Assembly (NCBI GenBank): GCA_030917395.1
Contig: JAUPUU010000489.1
Coordinates: 1-39,622, forward strand
From: Cyanobacteriota bacterium erpe_2018_sw_21hr_WHONDRS-SW48-000092_B_bin.40
GTDB taxonomy: Bacteria; Cyanobacteriota; Vampirovibrionia; Obscuribacterales; Obscuribacteraceae
Direction of reading: 5' to 3'
Length of the DNA: 39,622 nucleotides
Under the pieces are notes generated by a model. It ran no database searches. It was not told the DNA's origin and saw only the letters and a list, made by a program, of their open reading frames with translations. Positions within the stretch are counted from its first letter, which is position 1. The number at the start of each line of letters is the position of its first letter. Made by a program: the position numbers and the translations under genes. This document shows positions 26,329-34,156 of the stretch, piece by piece.

Positions 26329-27102
26329 TTAGGGCAAAAGCCGCAAAGATCTTAAATCGGCTATTGGCTCATCAAATGAACAAGTGCCGACAGAATGGAT
26401 AAAATCGTGCCTGGCGGCTTTAATCTCAGCCAAACTCAAAGACTGATCACGCCAATAGGCTCTGTCATCAAAAGAAAAAGCGGCTGGCTCAGTTTCAGAG
26501 AGAATAGCCTCAATATCTCGCTGCCCTTGCCAAGCGAAGGCCGCCGCCAGGAGAACATTGAGAAAACCGTGTAATACCGCTCGCGGTGCGTCATCTTCGT
26601 AGGTCAAAGCCTGCAATGCCCGCACCGGGTGATGTAAACCTGCGGTTGCCTTAAACGGCAGTTTGCGGTCAGCACAGGCATTAATGAAAGCAGCAGCAGA
26701 AACTACAGAGGGTATTCCTTCAGGCTGTACACTTCCCATGCGAATCTTGGCGAAATTACCCGCCTCTTTAACAGCGTCAAGCATGGTCAAATTGTCAGGC
26801 GAAACCTCACAATAAACCGGCCGACTAGCGCTAACAATAGTTTTAGTCTCTAGAGCGGCTGCATGACCATCATCGGCCTCAGCAATTAGAGAAAGTGAAG
26901 GCCTTAGCGCAGCATGCACGGCCTCACACTGACCAACAGGCAGCACCAACCAGCGCAACATCCAGCGGTGATCGCCATTCTGGTAGCTATGATAGTTAGC
27001 AATTGTGGCATCAAGGGGCACCGAGGCCGGCGGGAAGAGTCCAGCGTAATCAATGAACCGTTCAAGTAAAGCTCGCAATGCTGGTGCTACGGTGTCGCTC
27101 AT
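26329..27102 (-). CDS. Conserved hypothetical protein, 257 aa
   Basis: A soluble protein with no named domain that I can assign. Striking segments are LLERFIDYAGLFPPASVPLD near the start, then YHSYQNGDHRWMLRWLVLPV, KIRMGSVQPEGIPSV, and FKATAGLHHPVRAL with neighbouring acidic residues. I recall similar sequences in several bacterial phyla without known function. The alternation of strands and helices and the late AGLHHP motif would suit a TIM-barrel-like enzyme, but this is inference. A modest AAGGGCGAG lies before the ATG. The three-CxxC gene is upstream on the same strand, 93 bases away. Confidence 0.82.
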   Translation of the reverse strand: MSDTVAPALRALLERFIDYAGLFPPASVPLDATIANYHSYQNGDHRWMLRWLVLPVGQCEAVHAALRPSLSLIAEADDGHAAALETKTIVSASRPVYCEVSPDNLTMLDAVKEAGNFAKIRMGSVQPEGIPSVVSAAAFINACADRKLPFKATAGLHHPVRALQALTYEDDAPRAVLHGFLNVLLAAAFAWQGQRDIEAILSETEPAAFSFDDRAYWRDQSLSLAEIKAARHDFIHSVGTCSFDEPIADLRSLRLLP

Positions 27103-27195
27103 AACTCGCCCTTATTATCTCCGACCAACTGATTTAACCATCGTGGAATGTTATCACAGGCGGCTGCAACTACGCTTCAGCCCAGTCATCCTCGC

Positions 27196-27624
27196 TCAGC
27201 GCATTAACTTCCAATCGGGGCAGAGCATCCAAGAATAAGCCCAGGGTACCTTGAAGCCAACGCACTCAGGACAGACAAAACCATTTGATTTAGCAATTAA
27301 ACGATGTTCTGAATTACAGACAAAAGGCAGAAATACTTTTGAAAGCTGATAGTCACTGAGCAAAGCAACCTCGCTCTCAGACCAAGGCGAAAAGGATTTA
27401 TTGACGACCTCGGCCTCACGAATTGGGGCATTCTCAGGCTTGGCAGCACAGTTGAGACAAACATACGCCGACATGTGCGGTAGCACCCGAGCCGCCTGCG
27501 ACACCATGGCGCGACAAACAGAGCAAACGAAACGATCTGGTGGAATTTCGAATGTGGCAATCTTGGCAGGTGGACGCCCACCGAAATCGCCACCCTGCAT
27601 CTGCGAGTTTAACTTATCAGGCAT
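27196..27624 (-). CDS. Small protein with three CxxC motifs
   Basis: A 142-residue soluble protein. It has CSVC (about 34-37), CLNC (about 56-59) and CPEC (about 118-121), plus single Cys residues, suggesting one or two zinc sites of ribbon type. The C-terminal half also has FVCNSEHRLIAKSNGFVCPEC, so a third ligand set may be Cys/His. The N-terminal 30 residues are Gly/Pro-rich and probably flexible. No family is recognised. There is no ribosome site before the ATG, but TATAAT ends six bases upstream, so the mRNA may be leaderless. Confidence 0.8.
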   Translation of the reverse strand: MPDKLNSQMQGGDFGGRPPAKIATFEIPPDRFVCSVCRAMVSQAARVLPHMSAYVCLNCAAKPENAPIREAEVVNKSFSPWSESEVALLSDYQLSKVFLPFVCNSEHRLIAKSNGFVCPECVGFKVPWAYSWMLCPDWKLMR

Positions 27625-27630
27625 GTTTGA

Positions 27631-27636
27631 ATTATA
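27631..27636 (-). promoter_or_regulatory. TATAAT box six bases before the three-CxxC gene
   Basis: A perfect TATAAT on the minus strand, then TCAAAC and the ATG at 27624. No Shine-Dalgarno sequence lies between them. Start-site spacing predicts a transcript beginning at or beside the ATG. No matching -35 was found. Confidence 0.5.
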
Positions 27637-27659
27637 GCGTCAGTATTTGCTGGCACTCG

Positions 27660-27688
27660 TTGCCTTCAAGGGTACAATCACTTAATCT
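27660..27688 (+). promoter_or_regulatory. Candidate sigma70-type promoter for the 214-aa/protease pair
   Basis: TTGCCT (27660-27665), a 17-base spacer and TAATCT (27683-27688), 55 bases before the ATG at 27744. Both boxes match four of six consensus bases and the spacing is ideal. Confidence 0.45.
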
Positions 27689-27743
27689 ATAAGACTTAGA
27701 ACAATAAGAAAGCCAACGCAAAAGTGAAGTAGTAAGCGAAATA

Positions 27744-28388
27744 ATGAACATAGCACTCAAGCTTCTCTCTACGTCATTGACCATAGCTGTCTTCGCCATT
27801 GCCTGCTACATCCTTAGCGTCTTGTGGCGGGTCAGCAATGTAGAACAATCAATATTTGGCAGCGGCGCACTGATGCCATTGGCACCGCTACAAAAACAGT
27901 TTGACCAACCGCCCACACAAGAATCATACGGAAAGAATACATACACTCACATGGTCAGGGGCCAACCGACTCAAGTGTACGAGCAATTGCTCAATAGCTT
28001 TCAACACTTATATGGATCAGCTTTGATGTCTTATGAGATTGGAGAACTAGGCGCTGTTGTAATATTTAATACAAACGAGTACTTGAAAGCGATCTTCAGC
28101 AGCGACTCTGGCACTCTCAGTTTTTATCTTGATACAAAAAAAGATCTAGCGAACAACGAAGTGGGCAGAAAAATTGGCTCTGAAGTAAAAACAAGAGGCC
28201 TGGTCGGCCCAGCAGCTGAACAATTTATGATAGACAAGATTTTCATGGCCCTTGATGGTGGCCTTGCCTACAAGAACTGCAGCGAATACAGAGTAACAAA
28301 ACTTCCCTCACTAAACGAATATGGCTGCCCGCTGCTAATCAATATTCAAGAGTTGCGCAGGTCAGACAAAACAGTGGTGCTTAAATGA
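27744..28388 (+). CDS. Membrane-anchored hypothetical protein coupled to the protease gene
   Basis: A 214-residue protein with one N-terminal hydrophobic segment (LLSTSLTIAVFAIACYILSVLW, split here as residues 7-28), acting as an uncleaved anchor or signal. The rest is probably outside the cytoplasm: a Pro/Gln linker (about 45-65) then a mixed globular domain with a pair of Cys (CSEYR, GCPLL) near the C-terminus that could form a disulphide. No family is recognised. Its TGA overlaps the start of the metalloprotease gene as ATGA, so the two are translated together and may act as a pair, for example as inhibitor, chaperone or substrate. Confidence 0.8.
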   Translation: MNIALKLLSTSLTIAVFAIACYILSVLWRVSNVEQSIFGSGALMPLAPLQKQFDQPPTQESYGKNTYTHMVRGQPTQVYEQLLNSFQHLYGSALMSYEIGELGAVVIFNTNEYLKAIFSSDSGTLSFYLDTKKDLANNEVGRKIGSEVKTRGLVGPAAEQFMIDKIFMALDGGLAYKNCSEYRVTKLPSLNEYGCPLLINIQELRRSDKTVVLK

Positions 28389-29425
28389 GGTCTCGTTTGC
28401 AGTTACTCAGATTTCCAAGTATCACGCTCTCTAGAACGTTAGGCACAGCTCTCACGGCGAACTTGCTGTTCCAGTTATACCTACCAACTGAAGCTGCGCC
28501 AAGTCAGACCACGCAGCCAATAGCCAGGCAAACGCGAACAGCTAGCCCTCCAACGGCTCCGGCAACAATACCACCCCAAGTAAGCGCACTTACCGCAGCT
28601 CAACAAGCAGCAAAATACAAAGAGCAGGGTGAAGCAGCCTACGAGGCCAAAAATTATGCTCTAGCTGTCGCCTGTTACAGCAAAGCGCTTAGCCTATTGC
28701 CACACGATGCCGCCAACAGCCTGGCAGACCTTTATTATGTCCGAGCCATGGCTAATGATGTGACGGGGCAATATCAACGCGCTAGCGCCGATTGGCAGGC
28801 CGCCCGCGACAATTATGCCAAAGCCCTCCTCGGCAGTCAGGCTGGAGTGAACGTAACCTTCGCCACATCTTATCGCGACGAGTTGACAGAGCTTTTGCAA
28901 TGGCGGGCCACGCAAAACCCGAGCTCTCCCGACTATTGTGACTCGATACACACTAAACGCCTGGCACCAGGCTCGGTGCTCAAGGTCTACATTAGTCAAT
29001 CAATGAAAAGCGGCTTTTCGCCAGAGCTGCGAACCTACATTTTTCAGGCCATGAATCTGTGGTGCCAATTCCCGGGCTCACCGATTCGCATGGAATTGTG
29101 GCCGACCCAATACGACTCAAACATAATTGTGCAACGAGCAAGCGCCGACGACCCCATGAATATAGGCAGCGCCGGGCAAACAAGCTCTTACGGCCGAGAA
29201 CTTGTGACCAAGAGCTACGTCAATCTCTCAGCGCCAAGCTACGACAATAAAGAAATGTCGCCACGCGCGAAAGAACAACTTTTCAATTTAGCATTGCACG
29301 AAACAGGTCATGCCCTAGGAATTGATGGGCACTCACCCTCTGGCCTGGACGTTATGTATTTCAAGTCACCCCTGATCAAACTAAGTGACAGAGATGCCAA
29401 CACTATCCGCAAAATCTATCAATAA
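28385..29425 (+). CDS. Exported matrixin-like zinc metalloprotease with TPR segment
   Basis: A 346-residue exported protein. The N-terminus is basic then hydrophobic and ends near TEAAP, probably a signal peptide. A Thr/Pro/Gln-rich linker (about 38-75) leads to a TPR-like pair (about 76-155, KEQGEAAYEAKNYALAVACY). The catalytic domain (about 180-346) has the zinc motif HETGHALGIDGH (His305, Glu306, His309, His315) and the Met-turn DVMYF (Met323), as in matrixin/M10-type metzincins. A TPR upstream of a matrixin domain is unusual and may recruit substrate. It overlaps the membrane-anchored gene and ends one base before a convergent gene. Confidence 0.9.
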   Translation: MRSRLQLLRFPSITLSRTLGTALTANLLFQLYLPTEAAPSQTTQPIARQTRTASPPTAPATIPPQVSALTAAQQAAKYKEQGEAAYEAKNYALAVACYSKALSLLPHDAANSLADLYYVRAMANDVTGQYQRASADWQAARDNYAKALLGSQAGVNVTFATSYRDELTELLQWRATQNPSSPDYCDSIHTKRLAPGSVLKVYISQSMKSGFSPELRTYIFQAMNLWCQFPGSPIRMELWPTQYDSNIIVQRASADDPMNIGSAGQTSSYGRELVTKSYVNLSAPSYDNKEMSPRAKEQLFNLALHETGHALGIDGHSPSGLDVMYFKSPLIKLSDRDANTIRKIYQ

Positions 29426-31159
29426 CTAGTTCTGCGGCGCCTGTTCAGCGAGCTTCGCCTGGTACACACGAATTAGATCATCGGTAAAGCAAGGCTCGAA
29501 GACAACATTCTTGTTGCGATGATCCAAGTAGTAAGATTTAAATCGCCTGCTAGTATCAGTCGTGCAAAGAAGCACCCCGGGCTCGAGAAATGGAATTCTA
29601 GTCTCTTTCTGCGTATCCTTATCGACTAAATAATCGACCAAAGGAGTGGCAGCGAGATAAGGAATCAATATTCGCATTGATGAGAAATAATCGCGAGCAT
29701 TCTCGAAGGGGGAAACCAAACCGAGTGGCACTGTACTTGGAATTACATACAGCGAGCCATTCAACCGCTGCAAGGAAAGACAGCTACTCTTTAACTGCAC
29801 CCTCGCTCTAGAAGCCTCGGCACTATACTGGCAGTAGCCAGCACACATAGTCAACAGTGCCATAGCTATTACACCAGCGCAAGCAGCAAGCTTGCGAGGT
29901 GTCTGCTTTTGCGCCAATCGCAGTTGCTGGGTTAGTCTCTCATCATCGCAATAGTAGAGAGCAATAAGGGCCAGCCAGGCAAACAGTGGCAGAGTAATTC
30001 GAGTCTCAAGCTTCATACAACAAAGCAGGTATAGGAATACGCCAAGAAATCCCATACCCATAGAAGAGTAGCGTGTTCGGCTCAAGCGGGTAGTATCAAG
30101 GAAAGGAAACAACAAAATTGCCAGCAAAAGACTGGGCAGAACAAGCTTAGTAGCGATATACTTGCCGCTATGCTCAAGCACCATTGGCAGTGACAAATCA
30201 GATCTAAAGATGGGAAAGGAAGACAAAATCTTCTCAGTATTTTCACATGAATACAACTTAGGATCAATTGCAAACTCATAGGCCATCATTACATCGAGAT
30301 CATTTTCATTCCAGCCAACAGTGTCAAAATATTTCCTGGTATCAGAGCGGTATGCCAGCCGGTGAAAATCGCAGATCTTATTGATAGATTTATTGAAGCG
30401 AAAGAAGTAAGACCAGCCAGGCTCGCGGGCATAAAAGCGGTGATCAACATAATCATTTATTTGAACAAGCGCAAGAAGTAACGAAGAAAAAGCCAAACCA
30501 AGAACTAGCGTTGTTGTGCTGCGCGAGAAAGCAAAACGGCAGCATAACAGCGCCCCAAACAGGAGCAGCATCAGCCGCGCTGAATCGACTCTAATCAGCC
30601 CAGCAAGGCACATCGCTACGGCTGAAATAATCAAAACTAATACCTTGCCCGATCTCGCCAGACTCTTATTTTCAAGCGCTGACATAGCAACCACAGTTGC
30701 TGCTGCACCTAACAAGATTGCAGTGCTAGTGAACGTCACACTAGTCCATAGAGCGACCATTGAAACAAGAGTAAAGAGATCAACTAGCGCCTTTCGCAAA
30801 GCCGAAGGACGCTCCCAAGCAAAGACAGAAAGCACAAGGCTATAAGAAAACACATTTGCAAGTGAAAGCAGCAGACCGTACCAGGGCACGCGACTTTGCA
30901 CCGTATAGAGCCACGAGAGCAACTTGCCGAGCCAAATATGAGGAAATAGAGTGTGACAATCGGGACGAGGGCAGACTCCAACCCCTGAGACAATCATCGT
31001 CAGGTGTACATCGTCGATGGCGCCATAGCACGGAGGAAAAACTATAACGCACAAGGCAAAAATAGCCGCTGCGAAAAGAAAAGACCGACCAAGAGTAAAA
31101 ATGACATCACGAGCGCGCAAGACATGCTCTGATGAACTCAAATTGTCAATGCCAGCCAT
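29426..31159 (-). CDS. Polytopic membrane protein, possible GT-C-type glycosyltransferase
   Basis: A 577-residue protein with roughly eleven hydrophobic segments. The first external loop after helix 1 has AIDDVHLTMIVSG, an Asp-Asp pair in the position used by GT-C glycosyltransferases. A long hydrophilic loop follows about residue 225 (YFFRFNKSINKICDFHRLAYR). A C-terminal soluble region (about 480-577) with several Cys would lie outside the membrane. No named family is certain, and the GT-C idea rests on the topology and DD pair only. The stop is directly next to the convergent protease stop, with no gap, so the transcripts must overlap. Confidence 0.8.
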   Translation of the reverse strand: MAGIDNLSSSEHVLRARDVIFTLGRSFLFAAAIFALCVIVFPPCYGAIDDVHLTMIVSGVGVCPRPDCHTLFPHIWLGKLLSWLYTVQSRVPWYGLLLSLANVFSYSLVLSVFAWERPSALRKALVDLFTLVSMVALWTSVTFTSTAILLGAAATVVAMSALENKSLARSGKVLVLIISAVAMCLAGLIRVDSARLMLLLFGALLCCRFAFSRSTTTLVLGLAFSSLLLALVQINDYVDHRFYAREPGWSYFFRFNKSINKICDFHRLAYRSDTRKYFDTVGWNENDLDVMMAYEFAIDPKLYSCENTEKILSSFPIFRSDLSLPMVLEHSGKYIATKLVLPSLLLAILLFPFLDTTRLSRTRYSSMGMGFLGVFLYLLCCMKLETRITLPLFAWLALIALYYCDDERLTQQLRLAQKQTPRKLAACAGVIAMALLTMCAGYCQYSAEASRARVQLKSSCLSLQRLNGSLYVIPSTVPLGLVSPFENARDYFSSMRILIPYLAATPLVDYLVDKDTQKETRIPFLEPGVLLCTTDTSRRFKSYYLDHRNKNVVFEPCFTDDLIRVYQAKLAEQAPQN

Positions 31160-31295
31160 CTATGACATTCCGCTTGCAACAACCAGCAAAAAGTTTAGCA
31201 GCATTGGCCAATAGATGCAGCAATCTAGCGCTCGATATAAATACTCCAGATCAGATAAGATAGACAAGCACAGAATGATTCTCAAGGGGTCGAGC

Positions 31296-32027
31296 ATGGG
31301 TCTATTAGCCAATTTGTTTAAAAGAAAGTCGGTGCCAGAAGCAAAGGTCGACTCGTCGCTAAAAATGCTAGATATGCTCAAAGCTAAACGCGGAGATGAT
31401 ATTGGCAAATATCTCGACATGATGTACGATCCCCGAAAAATTCCGCCACCATCAGCGCCACCAACTATTGAAGACTTAGATGAACCAGAGCCAGATCAAT
31501 CAGTCTATTCTCCACCACTTGAGACAATGACTTATCAAAGAGAATATGACGGCCAAGAGTCCGCCGATCTGGCAAACTCAGAAGACCCAATTGAAAGCAG
31601 CATCAATCAATTCTTTGACGTCTTTGCTGGCCAAGCCAACTTATACAACGAAACAGTAAATAGCCTTGAGCTGGTCATCGGCATCCAGCGGCCGCTTCAC
31701 AGCCAGGAATTTTTCCCGGCAGACAGCAAAGAACCGGTCCTCACCGCCTGCCTACACACAGCTCACTGGGGGCTATTCTTCTTTGGCTATGGCAACACTA
31801 TTGATCTTTACTTGCTGCCCTACGAAGAGGGAGAGGCTCTATCATTTAACGAAGTACACAACGACGCTTGCAAGCCCCATCTGACATTCACCATGAGTGA
31901 AGACAGCAATGGTCGGCAGTGGTTTGTAGCCGGCAAAGCGCTCCGGCGCGAGGGCATCCCTGACCTGGCCAGTGAATTGCTCGGCGACCTTGTTCATGCA
32001 GCCGAAAGCACAAAAAGCAAAAACTAG
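31296..32027 (+). CDS. Uncharacterised 243-aa protein
   Basis: I place the start at ATG 31296, six bases after AAGGGG, instead of the longer frame from 31215. The N-terminus is basic (LLANLFKRKS) and the next 100 residues are Pro/Asp/Glu-rich and probably disordered. The C-terminal part (about 100-235) is globular with TACLHTAHWGLFFFGYGNTIDLYLLPYEEG and FVAGKALRREGIPDLASELL. No signal peptide, membrane segment or known motif was seen. It is monocistronic: divergent from the membrane protein, with a strong terminator of its own. Confidence 0.8.
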   Translation: MGLLANLFKRKSVPEAKVDSSLKMLDMLKAKRGDDIGKYLDMMYDPRKIPPPSAPPTIEDLDEPEPDQSVYSPPLETMTYQREYDGQESADLANSEDPIESSINQFFDVFAGQANLYNETVNSLELVIGIQRPLHSQEFFPADSKEPVLTACLHTAHWGLFFFGYGNTIDLYLLPYEEGEALSFNEVHNDACKPHLTFTMSEDSNGRQWFVAGKALRREGIPDLASELLGDLVHAAESTKSKN

Positions 32028-32045
32028 GTGATGCGGCGATAAGTA

Positions 32046-32084
32046 AAAAAGCCCCGACCAGAGCCGGGGCTTTTTATTTTTTTT
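32046..32084 (+). terminator. Strong intrinsic terminator
   Basis: AAAAAGCCCCG (32046-32056) pairs with CGGGGCTTTTT (32065-32075) around an 8-base loop and continues into a long T tract, 18 bases after the stop of the 243-aa gene. The A run before the stem gives a terminator on the minus strand too, useful for the convergent ferritin-like gene. Confidence 0.95.
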
Positions 32085-32106
32085 GATTGTGCCGCTCAGT
32101 GGCAAA

Positions 32107-32562
32107 TTAAGGGTTGAAAGGATGAATGTCTCCAGGCTTTCTCAACATCTTGTTGACTTCGTCCAAGTGCAATTCTTCGCCCATAATCATTTCACGAGCA
32201 TACTCTTCCAAAAGAACCGACTTACCTTCAGATGCTTTGAGAAGTTCATAATAAGCGGCAATAGCACATTTCTCGTGCTCTAAGCTCTCACGCAAAATAT
32301 CACCCAGGTCATGCTGTTCGGTCTCAAGCAATGGCCCAATCTTCAGGGACGGGTGGCCGCCTAACAAAGTCACAAGTTCACCGGCCTTGTGCGCATGCAT
32401 CAGACTCTCATTAGAGTTTGCCTTAAGCCAGCTGACGATAGGAATGCGGTTATAACCGTAGACCATAAGAGAATAGTGGGTGTAGCGGACAACGCCAGCT
32501 AACTCCAACTCCATAATCTTATTGAGAATGTCTATCGCTTTCAGCTTGTCCTTGTCATCCAT
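32107..32562 (-). CDS. Ferritin-like / bacterioferritin-type di-iron protein
   Basis: A 151-residue four-helix protein of bacterioferritin size, likely storing or detoxifying iron. I use ATG 32562, ten bases after GAGGAG; the TTG at 32571 lies too close to the site. Putative metal ligands follow the family order: Glu20 in ELELAGVVRYTHY, Glu52/His56 in NESLMHAHKAGEL, then LEHEKCAIAAYYELL and EEYAREMIMGEELHLDE. The first His is one residue off the canonical ExxH spacing as I read it. No haem-binding Met is obvious. It is the last gene of the minus-strand kinase cluster, 157 bases after kinase 1, so co-transcription is uncertain. Confidence 0.88.
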   Translation of the reverse strand: MDDKDKLKAIDILNKIMELELAGVVRYTHYSLMVYGYNRIPIVSWLKANSNESLMHAHKAGELVTLLGGHPSLKIGPLLETEQHDLGDILRESLEHEKCAIAAYYELLKASEGKSVLLEEYAREMIMGEELHLDEVNKMLRKPGDIHPFNP

Positions 32563-32719
32563 GGTGCTCAATCTCCTCTAGTTGCAGATATAACTCTAGC
32601 CGATTGAAAACCAAGATTCCTCTCCTCATTGCGAGAATTAAGCGTTTCAGTGTGACCGTAGCAGCCTGGCAGTTTCAAGACAGTAACCATCCTGCCCCTT
32701 ACCGCCGGAAGTCAAGCAC

Positions 32720-34156
32720 TCAGACCGATTGCAAGGACGAAATGATTTGCTGCACACTTGGCCGCTCGCTAATATCGCTACTCGTCAAGGCGAACAACAG
32801 GTGGTTTAAGTTACCGGATATTGGTATACCCTCAGCTCGCACATCAAGCTGTGTCAATGGCCGTGGGTCTTGCCCAGTCAAAAGGAAATAGATAGTACCA
32901 GCCATACTGTAATAATCACTAGCGACCACAGCTTTGCCTTGGATTTGCTCAGGTGGCATGTAGTGATGCCTACCAATAATTGTTCCGGTCGCTCCGGCAA
33001 GGAACTCCATCGCGGCATTGAAGTCGACTAATGCAAGAAATTTGTTTGACCGGATTATGAGATTATCTGGTGTAAAATCCCGATGCACCATGGGCGGTTG
33101 CTGCGTATGAAGATAGCTGAGAATTTCAGCCATTTGCAAAGCAAGTGCTTTCACTTCGGCCTCCTTCATGGGCCCGTTGTCGATGATGACCTGACGCAGG
33201 GTTGAACCAGGAATTTTTTCCAAAACAATATAATGACGATCATTCTCCACAAAAGTATCAAGTAAGCGGCAAACTTGCGGATGTTGAATCTTAGCCAGAA
33301 GAGCAGTCTCTCGACTCATATGCTCGATAAGAGAAGTTTTGACTGCCTCACTATCAAGCTGCTTAATTGCCAGCTCCTTAATAACGACCTGTTCGCCGCG
33401 GGAATTGAGAGCGTTATATACGGCAGAAAAGCCTCCAAAGCCAAGTTGGCTGGTAATTTCAAAACGTCGATTTTGCAGTTTTGTACCGGCTGGCAATGGT
33501 CTAAAAGTAGCCAAGCTAAAACGCCGACTTAGTTCATCATTCCAAAGCGCTGTGTAACTCTTAAGCCCCTGCTTGTGCAATGCCTGGCTCAGATAGCCTC
33601 GCAAGTCGACAAAATTTTCACTTATTGCCGATGGCGGTGCCCACATTTCTAAGGCTACAAGAAGCTTTTCAATGTCTTGATGCAACATAGTTTTCAAGAC
33701 AATGCGCGCACTACTTCCATCTTTAAATGTCAGAACTAAGACATCGCTATCCTCAAAATCCGGACCATCATTCCAATAAATAAATGCATTTTTTAGCTCT
33801 TCCCAACGCCTCCACCGCCTCCCCTTCAATTGCAAAATAGTGGCAAATGGAAAAATCGCACCACCCGAGGTAATAATGAGTGGCTGTATCTGCGCCAGAT
33901 AAGAGTCGCGAATCTTGCCAACTTTGGACCACAATGAAAAAGTCGCTAGAGAAAACACGAGAAGGTCCAAAGCAATAAATTTCGCTCCAGCGCCACCACT
34001 TAGCCCAAGACCGTAGAAAAAAATCATTACTGTTAAAATCAGCATCGCAATCGTACAGACAATCAAACCAACTAGAGTGATGGTGCGAAGGGCAACAACC
34101 TTCTCAACAGAGGCAGGGTGATAGTTAAGCTTACTGATATTTGCTTGGTTATTCAT
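32720..34156 (-). CDS. Membrane Ser/Thr kinase 1 (2TM, PH-like, kinase) with HRDFTPDN/DFN motifs
   Basis: A 478-residue membrane-bound Hanks-type kinase. Two membrane helices (about 22-51 and 58-77) precede a beta-rich region (about 90-170) that reads like a PH-like/YcxB-type module with FPFATILQLKGRRWRRWEEL, then a linker and the kinase domain (about 230-478). Key positions: Gly loop LGFGGFSAVY, Lys260 in VVIKEL, Glu283, catalytic loop HRDFTPDN (His358-Asn365) where the usual Lys is Thr362, Mg loop DFN (378-380) instead of DFG, and MPPEQ. Asp360, Asn365 and Asp378 are kept, so activity is possible. It overlaps kinase 2 by eight bases. Confidence 0.9.
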   Translation of the reverse strand: MNNQANISKLNYHPASVEKVVALRTITLVGLIVCTIAMLILTVMIFFYGLGLSGGAGAKFIALDLLVFSLATFSLWSKVGKIRDSYLAQIQPLIITSGGAIFPFATILQLKGRRWRRWEELKNAFIYWNDGPDFEDSDVLVLTFKDGSSARIVLKTMLHQDIEKLLVALEMWAPPSAISENFVDLRGYLSQALHKQGLKSYTALWNDELSRRFSLATFRPLPAGTKLQNRRFEITSQLGFGGFSAVYNALNSRGEQVVIKELAIKQLDSEAVKTSLIEHMSRETALLAKIQHPQVCRLLDTFVENDRHYIVLEKIPGSTLRQVIIDNGPMKEAEVKALALQMAEILSYLHTQQPPMVHRDFTPDNLIIRSNKFLALVDFNAAMEFLAGATGTIIGRHHYMPPEQIQGKAVVASDYYSMAGTIYFLLTGQDPRPLTQLDVRAEGIPISGNLNHLLFALTSSDISERPSVQQIISSLQSV

